A stretch of DNA of 64,000 bases from positions 95,682-159,681 of the forward strand of contig CANHQJ010000007.1 of NCBI GenBank assembly GCA_947462875.1, given 5' to 3'. Made by a program: the position numbers and the translations under genes. How positions within the stretch are numbered: the stretch's first letter is position 1; each line of letters opens with the position of its first letter. This DNA is from Verrucomicrobiia bacterium. Lineage in GTDB: Bacteria > Verrucomicrobiota > Verrucomicrobiia > Verrucomicrobiales > Akkermansiaceae. The notes beneath the pieces were generated by a model that did no database searches, had not been told where the DNA came from, and saw only the letters and a program-made list of their open reading frames with translations. Of the stretch, positions 8,627 to 18,700 are shown one piece after another.

Positions 8627-9550
8627 TCAAAACAGCATCGCCTCCGCGAGGCAGCGGAAGACGTCGGCGCGGGTGATTTTGACTCGTTGTTGCATCTGGC
8701 ACCAGGTGGCGGCTTGCATTTTTTCGATGGTCTCGATCGCTAACAAAGCGGGCAGAACGGTGGCGCAGCGCAGGCGTTTGCCGCGTAGGGCGCTGGCATA
8801 GTGGAGGCCTTCCTCGACCCATGTGCGCGCTTGGGTGAGCCAGCGGTCCTGGGCGTGGAGCAGGGCGTGTTCATCCGTGAGATGCGCGGTGCCGGGCAGG
8901 TAATAGCGACCGTTTCGCAGGTCCTCGGGGCGATCGCGCAGGATGTTGACCAGTTGCAGCGCGCAGCCGAAATGTTTTCCCCACTGAAGCATGGTTGCTT
9001 CGTTTTCGCGGCAAAAATGCGCCCCTTCGCCGAGGAAACCGAGTTTGGTCCAGAAGACGCCGACACTGCCCGCGACGCGCTGGCAGTAGTCGATGAGCGT
9101 GGCATCATCCTCGATGACCATGCGGCTGTCCTTGCTGGCATGACCGAAACGCATCAGATCGAGCCGCTGGCCGGAGATGATTTCATCGATCACTTCGTGC
9201 ACGAGTTCGCGCTCGGCGGGGGAGAGGGTTGCGAGCCAGCCCAGGTGCTCCGGTGCGTGTTGCATCAGGATTTTTTCACCGGGGGTGCAATGTTCTAACA
9301 ATTCGTTAGGGGTGGAAAAGGTTTCCCCCTGCAGCACGGAGCGGTGGAAGGCATCGAGGCAATGCAGGCGGTCTTCGACGGCGAGCTCCGCGGTATCGGC
9401 GATGGTATCGCTGCTGCGGGCTAACAGATAGCCCAGCCCAGCGGCATCGCGCATGCTTTTCGGCAGTAGGCGCAGGCTCAGGTAGAACGAGCGCGAGACT
9501 CCCTTGAGGATGCTGGTGCCGGCCTGCGATTGCGAAAAGATGTGTGCCAT
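8627..9550 (-). CDS. Squalene/phytoene synthase family protein
   Basis: The 307-residue head-to-head prenyl synthase has both Asp-rich substrate-binding motifs: DTIAD at residues 48-52 and LRDRPEDLRNGRYYLP in the C-terminal half. The start MAHIFSQSQAGTSILKGVSRSFY at 9550 leads into the conserved SRSFYLSLRLLP block. The family joins two prenyl diphosphates to make squalene (via presqualene diphosphate) or phytoene. Which product is made here cannot be decided, and no hpn or crt genes are nearby. It begins only 4 nt after the MYG1-like gene ends and is probably translated from the same message. Confidence 0.88.
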   Translation of the reverse strand: MAHIFSQSQAGTSILKGVSRSFYLSLRLLPKSMRDAAGLGYLLARSSDTIADTAELAVEDRLHCLDAFHRSVLQGETFSTPNELLEHCTPGEKILMQHAPEHLGWLATLSPAERELVHEVIDEIISGQRLDLMRFGHASKDSRMVIEDDATLIDYCQRVAGSVGVFWTKLGFLGEGAHFCRENEATMLQWGKHFGCALQLVNILRDRPEDLRNGRYYLPGTAHLTDEHALLHAQDRWLTQARTWVEEGLHYASALRGKRLRCATVLPALLAIETIEKMQAATWCQMQQRVKITRADVFRCLAEAMLF

Positions 9551-9554
9551 GGGG

Positions 9555-10415
9555 TCAGATCCAGGAGGCGTGAAGGAGCTCGCGCAGGCGATCGATATCG
9601 GTGGCGGTGGTTTTCGCGACGAAGCCACGCGGGTGGGCGAAGTGGACATCGTCGTGATGTTCGATCACGGTGAAATTCAGGCGCGGGTGATCGTTGTTGC
9701 GGCTGAGGCCGTAACCTTTGCCGCGTCGATCGGGATAGATCATGGCCACGACTTCCTGGTCCTTGCCGATGCTGCGCAAATAACGGGACATCGCGCCGGA
9801 GGGGTCATCGATGGTGGATTCCGAGCGCGGCAGGAAAACGGCATGGAAGCGCTCGCCTTGTTTTTCCATTTCCCAGAATTGCAAATTTTCGCGCAAGACC
9901 TCGATGCGTTCGCGCATGGTGCGGAGGTAGTAGAGCAGGTCGCTGCCCACCAGCTGCATCAGTTCCCAGATGAGTTGTCCGGGTTCCAGTCGGGAGCTGG
10001 CGGCGAAACGGCGGAGGATGGTGACATCGATGGTGGACTGGAGTTTGCTCAGGGCCTCACGCGGGACACCGAGCCACTCCGCCGTTTTCACGGGACCTTT
10101 GGTATCGAACCACTCGGCGGGCTCCAGCCATTCGCAAAACAAACGCGCGTCTTCGTAAATGCCGAGGTGCATCATCACCAGGCTGAGCGCGCAGATCGGC
10201 GGGGCATCGGCGGGGAACTGGTGGTGATCGAAGTTCATCCGCTCCGGGTTATGTTCGCCGCCCACGTCCACCACGATGGTGGTCGGGTCGTTCAGGTCAT
10301 CGGCGCAGGGCTCGCGCCGCACGACGGGTACCTTGTGCACGGCGATGAGAAGGCAGCAGGCGAGGAATTCATCCTTATGCGCGCTGCCGGGGTGGGTGAG
10401 AATTTGCTGAATCAT
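9555..10415 (-). CDS. MYG1-like (UPF0160) metal-dependent hydrolase
   Basis: The 286-residue protein matches the MYG1 family, a DHH-like fold related to phosphodiesterases and exonucleases. The N-terminus reads THPGSAHKDEFLACCLLI (His and Asp of the metal site), followed by VVDVGGEHNPERMNFDHHQ with the FDHHQ motif. Later comes the IDRLRELL C-terminus. Eukaryotic MYG1 is a 3'-5' RNA exonuclease; the bacterial role is unproven. It lies in a tight run between a YkgJ-type gene and the squalene/phytoene synthase gene. Confidence 0.82.
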   Translation of the reverse strand: MIQQILTHPGSAHKDEFLACCLLIAVHKVPVVRREPCADDLNDPTTIVVDVGGEHNPERMNFDHHQFPADAPPICALSLVMMHLGIYEDARLFCEWLEPAEWFDTKGPVKTAEWLGVPREALSKLQSTIDVTILRRFAASSRLEPGQLIWELMQLVGSDLLYYLRTMRERIEVLRENLQFWEMEKQGERFHAVFLPRSESTIDDPSGAMSRYLRSIGKDQEVVAMIYPDRRGKGYGLSRNNDHPRLNFTVIEHHDDVHFAHPRGFVAKTTATDIDRLRELLHASWI

Positions 10416-10440
10416 CTGCGCGCAGTTTCCACGCTGGGAG

Positions 10441-10842
10441 CTACTTCGTCAATCCGCGTTGTCGGGCATCTTCCATCGGGATCGCCTTGGCCTCACAAAC
10501 CTGCCGCCAGCCGGGAAAGTTCCACTTGTTCGGAAAACCTGCGCATTGCGATGGCTTGACCGGATGGATGCGGCAGGAGTTGCCCTCGAGCATGATGCAC
10601 TCGTGATTCTCTTTTTCGATGAGGGAAAGGCCCTGTCGATTCGTGCGCAGCCGCGTGAATCGATCGAGAAATTCCGTTTCCGTCAGATCGAGAAACGCGG
10701 CGATGCGGGGGATTTCCTCTTCCTCCAGTCGCACATCGCCGGGCCACTTGCAGCAGTCGGTGCAGCGTTGGCAAACGTAGTAGGTGTCCGGCTCGAGGAT
10801 TGTCTCACGATTGCCGGGGCTGCCATGGGAATGTGCGGACAT
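10441..10842 (-). CDS. YkgJ family Cys-cluster protein
   Basis: The 133-residue protein contains the CxxCxxCC-type cluster CQRCTDCC near residue 30, with further cysteines in HECIMLEGNSCRIH and SQCAGFP. This is typical of the YkgJ/UPF0153 family, proposed to bind zinc or an iron-sulfur cluster. The start MSAHSHGSPGNRE at 10842 overlaps the stop of the upstream amidase gene by one base (TGATG), which indicates translational coupling. Function is unknown. Confidence 0.8.
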   Translation of the reverse strand: MSAHSHGSPGNRETILEPDTYYVCQRCTDCCKWPGDVRLEEEEIPRIAAFLDLTETEFLDRFTRLRTNRQGLSLIEKENHECIMLEGNSCRIHPVKPSQCAGFPNKWNFPGWRQVCEAKAIPMEDARQRGLTK

Positions 10843-11567
10843 CAGCGGACCATTTGGCGGTAGTAGGAATCGACCTTCGCGAGAAAGCCTCTCCACTTGC
10901 GACCCGGGCGGCCGTTTTCCATGAGGAAATGAGGGCAGTTTTTGTTCGGCGGCTTCGCCCCCCGGCGCGGCCAGTGATAGTGCGGCACGACATTGCGCAG
11001 GGGAATGCTGTGCTTGATCATGAGGTAGGCGGCGAGGCGCGCGGTGCGGTCCACGGTGGCATTCAAATTGCTGCCGCGGTGTTCGCACATTTCGATGCCG
11101 ATGCTGTAGCGGTTCCCCGGACCATCGAAGTCGGCGTGCTCGCCCTGTTCGTTGGTGGGCATGTGCTGGAGGGCGACGCGGTCATCCACGGTGAAATGCC
11201 AGATCAGGTAGCCGATGCGATTGCCGCCCTTGCGTTTGGGCGCGCGCAGGGCGCCGTTTTTCAGCGCCTGCGAATGTTTCCACGCGTCGGCGGACCAATT
11301 CTGCGTGCTGTGGATGGTGATGTAGCGTGGCGACATCGGGCGGAACACCTTGCGACCATGCGTGCCGCGCCGTACCAGATCCTGCCGGAGATTGACGCCG
11401 CGCATGATGTCGCCCATGGAGGCGCCACCGGATACCGGAGCCGAACCGCTGCCCCAGGTGATCGGGCGATCCGCGCCGCCGCCGATGGGCGCCACGGGCG
11501 AGCAGCACACGCCCACGATGACAAGAATCAGCACGCAAAATGGCAGCGCTAGGATCGGTGATTTCAC
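10842..11567 (-). CDS. N-acetylmuramoyl-L-alanine amidase lipoprotein (amidase_2 domain)
   Basis: The GTG at 11567 is preferred because the translation VKSPILALPFCVLILVIVGVCCS is a lipoprotein signal with a cysteine after VGV. The longer open frame would overlap the neighbouring gene. The mature part has an amidase_2 fold: RYITIHSTQNWS (first zinc His), GYLIWHFTVDD, NRYSIGIEMCEH, and HYHWPRRGAKPPNKNCPHFL with the later His/Cys positions. It should cleave the amide between MurNAc and the stem peptide in the periplasm. It is coupled to the downstream YkgJ-type gene. The GTG start is an inference. Confidence 0.85.
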   Translation of the reverse strand: MKSPILALPFCVLILVIVGVCCSPVAPIGGGADRPITWGSGSAPVSGGASMGDIMRGVNLRQDLVRRGTHGRKVFRPMSPRYITIHSTQNWSADAWKHSQALKNGALRAPKRKGGNRIGYLIWHFTVDDRVALQHMPTNEQGEHADFDGPGNRYSIGIEMCEHRGSNLNATVDRTARLAAYLMIKHSIPLRNVVPHYHWPRRGAKPPNKNCPHFLMENGRPGRKWRGFLAKVDSYYRQMVR

Positions 11568-11632
11568 GAGCCTGATACTAACCGGAATCTCCCTGATGAA
11601 AAGAGAAATGTGCGGGTGAAGCCGCGAAGATT

Positions 11633-12088
11633 TCACAGGAACGGCTTGATGGCGGCGTGGAATTGGCTGGCACCTTCGCCGCCCAGGGCGAGATCGATGT
11701 CTTCCAGTCGCTGAATCAGATCGCGGACGAGAGCGCGCGGTGTCTGCCCACCCGCCGCTTCGCAAAAATGCGTGCGGCAGCCGAAAGGTCGCGACTCGTA
11801 AATTTGGCACAGGCCTTGTTTGAGAAACGGGCAGGCGCCATCGGCGCTTGCGGGCATTTGTTTCCTACCGCTGGCGCGCCAAGCCTGCGCCGCGATCATC
11901 GCCTCGCCGCGGGTGAGGTAGGGAGTTTTCCCGGTGAGCTGGAATCGGCAACAGGTCGTGCGGCCGGTGCAGTTCCCGCGCAACGGACGCGTGGCCAGCT
12001 CCGCGTAAACCTCGCGCACTTGCTGCAAGAGCGGGGCGGTGTCGCGATCCGGCTTGCGCGATCGTGCGGGTGATGGTTTGGATTTCAC
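11633..12088 (-). CDS. YkgJ family Cys-cluster protein (second)
   Basis: This protein of about 151 residues has the cluster CTGRTTCCRF near the N-terminus, followed by CPFLKQGLCQIYESRPFGCRTHFCE, the typical Cys-rich pattern of the YkgJ family. The start is uncertain: a GTG at 12088 (VKSKPSPARSRK) is used here, and a TTG at 12109 would add seven residues. It lies upstream of the amidase gene on the same strand. Two YkgJ-type genes flanking one amidase is a notable arrangement, but no function can be assigned. Confidence 0.7.
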   Translation of the reverse strand: MKSKPSPARSRKPDRDTAPLLQQVREVYAELATRPLRGNCTGRTTCCRFQLTGKTPYLTRGEAMIAAQAWRASGRKQMPASADGACPFLKQGLCQIYESRPFGCRTHFCEAAGGQTPRALVRDLIQRLEDIDLALGGEGASQFHAAIKPFL

Positions 12089-12224
12089 GCGGCGGTTGTC
12101 TCTGGGCAAAACTGTAACGGGCTGCTTTCGGCTGGCAATGCAAATTCGCGGCGCTTACTTTTGTCCGTGTGATTCGTTGACAAAGCCGGCTGTCGGGTTA
12201 GTCTGCGCGACCGAGCGAGGGATC

Positions 12225-13151
12225 ATGGCAGCGAGAGAAATCATCAGAGTAGGCACCCGGGGCAGTGAGTTGGCCCTGTGGCAGGCGAATGCGACCGAGC
12301 AAATGCTGCGCGCCGCGTTTCCCGAGGTGGAGGTGGTGCGCTGTGTCATCAAAACCACGGGCGATCGGCGCACGGATGTGGCCCTCAGCGAGGTGGCGAA
12401 AAGCGAGGGCACCCTCGACAAGGGCGTCTTCACCAAGGAATTGGAAATCGCTCTGGAAGCGGGGGAGATCGATTTGGCGGTGCACAGTCTGAAGGATGTG
12501 CCCACCGTGCTCGCCGCGCATTTCTGCATTCCCGCCACCCTCGAGCGCGCCGGGGTGCGCGATGCTCTGGTCTCGAAACAGGAGGGCGGACTGGACGCGC
12601 TGCCGCAGGGCGCGCGCGTGGGGACGAGCAGTGTGCGCCGCGCGCGGCAACTGCAGTGGCTGCGGCCGGATTTGCTCATTTCCGATCTGCGGGGAAACGT
12701 GCCGACACGCTTGAAAAAACTCAGCGATGCCGATGACTACGATGCCATCATGCTCGCCGAGGCCGGGCTGGTGCGTCTCGGATATTTGCCTAATTCAGAC
12801 GAACGTTTGTTTTTTGATGTGCTTGATGAACAAGTGTTTTACCCCGCTGCAGGGCAGGGGGCGATCGGTCTGGAGATCCGCAGCGATGATGGCTGGATGA
12901 AAGAGGTGGTGGAGCGCATCGGGCATGGCGATACTTTCCTGAGAGTCAGTGCGGAACGGGAATTTTTACGTTTGCTGGACGCAGGCTGTCACACGCCCGT
13001 GGGAGTGTTTTCCGAGCTGGAAAATGACGATCTGATCATGAGCGCCCGGGTCTTTCCGGAGGCCGGGGGCGAGCCACGGCTGGCGAACGTGCGCGGATCG
13101 CGGCAGGCTCCGTTCGAAGTAGCGAAACAACTGTTTGAAACATTGGTATGA
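12225..13151 (+). CDS. hemC: Hydroxymethylbilane synthase (porphobilinogen deaminase)
   Basis: The 308-residue enzyme polymerises four porphobilinogens to hydroxymethylbilane in tetrapyrrole synthesis. The start MAAREIIRVGTRGSELALWQA at 12225 puts the conserved RVGTRGSELALWQ block at the N-terminus. The substrate-binding region LKDVPT follows, then GTSSVRRARQL, and near residue 255 the cysteine of DAGCHTPVGV that carries the dipyrromethane cofactor. The stop codon overlaps the next start (ATGA), so hemC and the cobA-hemD fusion are translationally coupled. Confidence 0.96.
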   Translation: MAAREIIRVGTRGSELALWQANATEQMLRAAFPEVEVVRCVIKTTGDRRTDVALSEVAKSEGTLDKGVFTKELEIALEAGEIDLAVHSLKDVPTVLAAHFCIPATLERAGVRDALVSKQEGGLDALPQGARVGTSSVRRARQLQWLRPDLLISDLRGNVPTRLKKLSDADDYDAIMLAEAGLVRLGYLPNSDERLFFDVLDEQVFYPAAGQGAIGLEIRSDDGWMKEVVERIGHGDTFLRVSAEREFLRLLDAGCHTPVGVFSELENDDLIMSARVFPEAGGEPRLANVRGSRQAPFEVAKQLFETLV

Positions 13152-14656
13152 GTAAGAAGGGAATTTGTTATTTGGTTGGAGCGGGTCCGGGGGACTTGGG
13201 GTTGGTGACGCTGCGGGCGAAGGAATGCATCGAGCTGGCCGACGTGCTCGTTTACGATGCGCTGAGCAGTGGCGAGCTGCTGAAGTGGACAAAAAAGGAT
13301 TGCGAAAAAATCTACGTCGGCAAGCGGGCGAAAGATCACGCGCTGCCGCAGGATCAGATCAACGCGCTGATCGTGAAGCGGACCCAGGAGGGCAAGAGTG
13401 TCGTGCGTCTGAAAGGCGGCGACCCGATGATTTTCGGTCGCGGTGGCGAAGAGGCGGCCGAGCTCGCCGAGGCGGGCGTGGCTTTCGAGATCGTGCCGGG
13501 GATCAGTTCCACGATTGCCGGGCCCTGCTACGCGGGCATTCCGGTGACGCATCGCGACCATTGCTCGCAGTTGACCATTTTCACCGGTCACGAGGATCCG
13601 ACGAAAGAGGAGAGCTCGATCGACTACGAGCACCTCGCCAAGGCCCCGGGCACGAAGGTGTTTGTGATGGGAGTGGCGCGGCTGCGCGAGATTTGCGGGC
13701 AATTTGTGCAACACGGCGCGGATCCCAACACACCCATCGCTCTGACGCGTTGGGCGACGACCGGCATGCACCGGACGATCGAGGGCACGCTGGCGACGAT
13801 CGCGGACATCGCGGAGAGTCAGAATTTTTCCTCTCCGGCGGTGGCGGTGATCGGTAACGTGGTGAAGGAGCGCGCGAAAATTTCCTGGTTCGAGAAGCGG
13901 CCGTTGTTTGGCAAGCGCATCATCGTCACGCGCACGCGCGAACAGGCGGGCACGCTGAGCAAAGAGCTGGCGCAGCTCGGCGCGGATGTGGTCGAGCTGC
14001 CGGTGATCCGGATCGAGGACCCGGTGGACAAGCTGGGTTTTGCCGAGTTGGTGTCATCGGCGCACGAGTATGACTGGCTGGTCTTCACTTCGCCGAATGG
14101 TGTCTCGCGCTTTTTCGATGCGTTTTACTCGATCCATGACGACGCGCGCTGCCTTGGCAAACCGAAGATCGCGGCGATCGGGCCCGGCACGGTGAGCAAG
14201 CTGCGCGAGTATCACATCGGCTGCGATCTTCTGCCGGAAAAATTCGTCGCCGAGGGACTGGTGGAGGCATTCAAAAAAGAGGACATCGAAAACCTCACCA
14301 TCATGGTCGTGAAGCCCGAGGTGTCGCGTGATGTGGTATCGATGGGCTTGCAGGCGATGGGGGCGATTGTCGATGACTGCATCGCCTATCGCACGGTGGC
14401 CGAGACCGAAGATCCCACGGGCGCGGTGGCGCGTTTGCGCGAGGAGGGCGCGGATCTGATCACCTTTACCTCCGCCTCCACGGCCGAGCATTTTTTCGCC
14501 CTCGGCGTGCCGTGGCCGGAGAACTGCGTGGCGGGCAGCATCGGCCCGGTGACGACACAGGCCCTGGTCGAGCTGGGGCATCCGCCGGCGTTCGAGGCGA
14601 AGCAGCACGATATCCCCGGGCTGGTGGCGGCGATTCGGAAATACCTCAAGGTCTAA
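13148..14656 (+). CDS. cobA-hemD: Fused uroporphyrinogen-III C-methyltransferase and uroporphyrinogen-III synthase
   Basis: The 502-residue protein joins two activities. Residues 1 to about 245 are a SAM-dependent methyltransferase (SUMT) with YLVGAGPGDLGLVTLRA, VRLKGGDPMIFGRGGEE and EIVPGISS. Residues from about 255 are the HemD fold: FGKRIIVTRTREQAG, LVFTSPNGVSRFF, AAIGPGT, and LITFTSASTAEHFF. The fusion makes uroporphyrinogen III from hydroxymethylbilane and can divert it to precorrin-2 for sirohaem or cobalamin. It overlaps hemC by four bases. Such fusions occur in several phyla. Confidence 0.95.
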   Translation: MSKKGICYLVGAGPGDLGLVTLRAKECIELADVLVYDALSSGELLKWTKKDCEKIYVGKRAKDHALPQDQINALIVKRTQEGKSVVRLKGGDPMIFGRGGEEAAELAEAGVAFEIVPGISSTIAGPCYAGIPVTHRDHCSQLTIFTGHEDPTKEESSIDYEHLAKAPGTKVFVMGVARLREICGQFVQHGADPNTPIALTRWATTGMHRTIEGTLATIADIAESQNFSSPAVAVIGNVVKERAKISWFEKRPLFGKRIIVTRTREQAGTLSKELAQLGADVVELPVIRIEDPVDKLGFAELVSSAHEYDWLVFTSPNGVSRFFDAFYSIHDDARCLGKPKIAAIGPGTVSKLREYHIGCDLLPEKFVAEGLVEAFKKEDIENLTIMVVKPEVSRDVVSMGLQAMGAIVDDCIAYRTVAETEDPTGAVARLREEGADLITFTSASTAEHFFALGVPWPENCVAGSIGPVTTQALVELGHPPAFEAKQHDIPGLVAAIRKYLKV

Positions 14657-14807
14657 CAGTCGGGATGCTGTTTGCAGAATGCTTTGGCAAAGTTGATTTT
14701 TTCGCGCAAACGATCGGTTGAAATGATCGTTGGTTTGATGGGCGTTGGCGGAATTTTTCCAGCGCTTGTTTGACAGCATCAGGCGGCTTTTGTGAAGTCG
14801 CGGCGAC

Positions 14808-15701
14808 ATGATCGATTTGCGTGTAAAAGGAGATGTGACCAAGGGACGTTTGGTCGAGGCGGCGGAGACTCTCATTGCCCAAAAAGGATTTGATGCGGTA
14901 TCGGTGCGCGACATCACCGGCCTGGCGAAAGCCAATGTGGCGGCGGTGAATTACCATTTCGGCAGTCGGGAAGGCTTGCTCGCGGCGGTGCTGGAATACC
15001 GCATCAAGCCGGTGGTGGTGGAGCGTGCGAAACGCCTGGAGGCACTGGATCCGCAAGCGACGCTGCGTGCCATTTTCCAAGCATGGTCGGAACCGCTGCT
15101 GGCTGCCACGGCGAGCAAGGGGCTGGATGAGGCCGCGCACGCCCGTGTACTCGGTCGTGGGCTGGAAATGCTGGCCGCGGGGACCTATGAGGAGATCAGT
15201 GCGGCGGCTCGATTGGTCGATGCCACCATGCGCGAGGTGCTCGCGTCGCATCTTCCTTCTCTCAGCGCCGAGGAAATTTCCTGGCGTTTGCATTTCGCCC
15301 AAGGTGCCCTGATTCATGCCCTGGTGCACGGGGCGTCGGTGCTGGCGGATTTTCGTTTGACGACGGCACTGGACCGTTGGATCGATGCGACGATGGCGCA
15401 ATTCGCCGCGGCGGATGGCATGAGCGATCGTCAACTCGGCGGTGACAAGGCCAACACTCCCCGCCGCAAAGGCAAAACCGCTTCTCCTCTGCGCCAAATC
15501 GCGGAAGTGGTGGCGGCGGCGATGGAAGTCGATGAAATGCCAGTCGCAGAGGTGGTCGATACGCCCGCGACGGAACTGCTCGATGTGGAAATTCCCGCAC
15601 TGCAGGAAGAAGCCGTTATCACCGCCGTGGCGGCCTCGAAACCCGCGCGCAGCAAAAAAGCCAAAGCGCAGGATGACATGGGCGAGCTGTTTCTGTTTTG
15701 A
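14808..15701 (+). CDS. TetR/AcrR family transcriptional regulator with long C-terminal tail
   Basis: The 297-residue protein has a TetR helix-turn-helix at residues 10-55 (RLVEAAETLIAQKGFDAVSVRDI...ANVAAVNYHFGSREGLL). A ligand-binding region resembling the CerR/DUF1956 type follows up to about residue 205. The last 90 residues are unusual for the family: low-complexity, basic then acidic, rich in Ala/Val/Glu, with a KPARSKKAKA patch and ending DDMGELFLF. The ligand is unknown. The gene is alone, about 150 nt after the hem genes. Confidence 0.85.
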   Translation: MIDLRVKGDVTKGRLVEAAETLIAQKGFDAVSVRDITGLAKANVAAVNYHFGSREGLLAAVLEYRIKPVVVERAKRLEALDPQATLRAIFQAWSEPLLAATASKGLDEAAHARVLGRGLEMLAAGTYEEISAAARLVDATMREVLASHLPSLSAEEISWRLHFAQGALIHALVHGASVLADFRLTTALDRWIDATMAQFAAADGMSDRQLGGDKANTPRRKGKTASPLRQIAEVVAAAMEVDEMPVAEVVDTPATELLDVEIPALQEEAVITAVAASKPARSKKAKAQDDMGELFLF

Positions 15702-15782
15702 GGCGGGCGAGTAAAATGATAGTCGCGTGGGCGCTTGCTGGGTTTTGTGATAGAAAGTCGCACAGAATCCAGTATCCGATCC

Positions 15783-18700
15783 ATGCGTTGGATTCATTTC
15801 GTTAGTTTGTTAGGCATCGCCATTTCTCAAGCGGCGGAGGGAAATTACAACATGCCCGACGCGGTCACGGCGAACATGCCGACCTATGCCGTGACGAAAA
15901 AAATGACCACCGCTGTCGATCCTGCGGTGCTGGCGGATTTCCAGAAAAAACATCCGGCAGCGTTTTGGGTGTTTGGCGAGGATAGGCAGCAGGCGGTGCG
16001 CAAGGGCATCATTCCCGCGCATTGGTTTGAGGGCGGAGCACGGCAGTATCAGCAGTTTTTCGGCATCGCCCAACCGGGGGAGTTTTATGTGTTTCAGGCG
16101 TGTTTGATCGGCGCTCCGGCCTTGCGCGCGCAGGTGGAGTTCGATGCGCTACCGGGGGCTGCAGCGCGTGTCATTTCTCCGCAGGGCGAAAAGCTCGATG
16201 CTTTCTGGCTGGGCGTTTCGATTCCGCAGGATGCCAAGCCCGGGCGCTATACGGGTAGGGTGCTCTTTTACCCGCAGACGACGGATCACAAAAATCCGGC
16301 ACCGGCCTTGAAGGAGAGCTTGTCTTTCACCATCGAGGTCAAGGGTGATGTTCTGGCCGATGGCGGCACGCACGATGCCTGGCGACTGGCGCGTTTGCAG
16401 TGGCTGGACTCGACCATTGCCGAGAGCGATACCGAAGTGACGCGGCCTTTCACGCCGATCCAGGTCGAGGAAACATCGCGCACGCTGAAAATCCTCGGGC
16501 GCTCCGTGCAGCTCGGCGCCAATGGCATTCCCACGCAGGTCACGAGCTACTTTTCGCCGAGCAATACCAGCATCGCGGCGCAGGGGACCGAGTCATTCGC
16601 CACGGCACCGGAATTGCAGTGCCTGCTCCAAGGCAAGCCCGTGGTGTGGAAATCGACCGAGTTTTCCTTTGTGAAAAAGTCCGCCGTGGTGACTTCGTGG
16701 ATGGCGCGCAGTGAAGCGGAAGGCTTGCGACTTACGGTGCAGGGCCAGCTGGAATTTGATGGCAACCTGCAACTGCAAATGGCGCTCGCTTCGGCCAGCG
16801 ATCCGGCGGTGACTCTCGATGATGTGCGTTTTGTCGTTCCCTGGCGCGCGGAGGTGGCGCAGTACGCGATGGGTCTGGGCCTGCAAGGGGGCAAATGCCC
16901 ACCGCAGCATCAGTGGAAATGGGACGTCAGCAAGCACCAGGATGCGCTCTGGATGGGCGACGTCCACATCGGCGCGATGATGCGTTTCAAGGACTCGTCG
17001 AACTTCCGCCGCCCGCTCATCAATGCCTACTACGACTTCTCGCCCCTCAACCTGCCTGCCTCCTGGGGCACGGGCGGCGTGAAGTGGGAGAGGGGAGAAA
17101 CAACCACTACCTTGACCGCCTACGCCGGGCCGAAGCTGGTCTCGCTCGCGCAAAAGGAATGGCACTTCGATATCGATTGGTATCTCACGCCCTTCAAGCC
17201 ACTCGATCTGAAAAAGCACTTCGGTGATCGCTACTTTCACAGCGGGCAGGGGAGTCCGGTGGAAAATACCGCCAAACTGCGGGAAGAAGGCGCCACGATT
17301 CTGGAAGTCCACCACAATCGCCTGTGCAATCCCTACATCAACTACCCCTACAACGACGACTCGATCACGCACCTCAAGGACTTTGTCAAACAAGCGCATC
17401 GCGATGACATGCGCGTGGCGGTCTATTACACCACGCGCGAGCTGACGCAGAACCTGCCCGAATTTTTCGCCCTCAAGAGCATGGGCGGCGAGCTCATCCT
17501 CCCGCGCAAGCCCGGAGTCGCCTGGCCCGTGACGAACCGCAGCGGCCCGCATCCGTGGTTGTTGGAACATGTGGGCGACGACATCGTGCCGGCCTGGCGC
17601 GAAAATCTGCGATTCGCCGAATACCCGCAAAAGCTCGACCTCGCCGTCATCACCACGCCGGATTCGCGCTGGAACAATTTCTACCTTGAGGGCTTGCAGT
17701 ATCTCATCAAAAACGTCGGCATTGATGGCCTCTACATCGATGACACCGCGCTCGATCGCAAGTCCATGCAGCGCGCGCGGCGTTTGCTCGATGCCGATGG
17801 CAACACGGGTCGCCGCGTCAGCATGCACTCATGGAGCCATTTCAACGGCCTCGCGAAATGGAGCAACAGCTCCATCGCCTTCCTGGAGCTCTACCCCTAC
17901 TACGATGGCCTCTGGCACGGCGAGGGCTTCAATGCCAATGCGTCGCCGGATTTCATGCTGGTGGAAATGTCCGGCATTCCCTACGGCCTGATGAGCGAGA
18001 TGCTGGATCACCCGAATGCCTGGCACGGCATGGTCTTCGGCATGCGCACGCGCTGGCCCTGGAGCGGTGATCCGCGCGCGCAGTGGCAATTCGAAAAAAT
18101 GTTCGGCATCGAGGACTCCGAGTTCATCGGCTGGTGGGATGAATCCTGCCCGGTGAAAGTCGATCACCCCGACTGCAAGGTCTCGGTCTATCGGAAAAAT
18201 GGCAAGACACTCATCGCCCTGTCCAGCTGGGCGAAAACGAATGCGAAAGTGAAATTGCAAATCGATTGGAAAGCCCTTGGTCTCTCGCCGCAAAAAGCCA
18301 CGCTGTGGGCACCCGCCTGCGAGAAATTCCAGAACGAAGCCGTCTTCGCCGCCGATGGGGAAATCCGCGTCGATGCCAACAAAGGCTGGATGTTCATCGT
18401 CGATGAAACGCCGCGCGAAATCATCATCCCCGCCGCCATGAAAAACCCGCGTGAGGGCCTGCGCGAAATGGCATCGGCTCCTGCCCTGGACCTCAACATC
18501 CCGGCCAACACCGTCAGCACCAAGGACCTCGCGTGGGTCAAAGGCGCGACCGTCGCCATGGCACAGCTCGATCCGAAAAAAGACGCCGGCCAGTCGTGGG
18601 GCCTGGGACTCGCCCTGGGCTGGAAAAACGGCAACTATCTGCAAATCAACGCCCGCACCGATGGCCGCTGGAGCCTCCGCCGCAACGGCCAGGAACTGCT

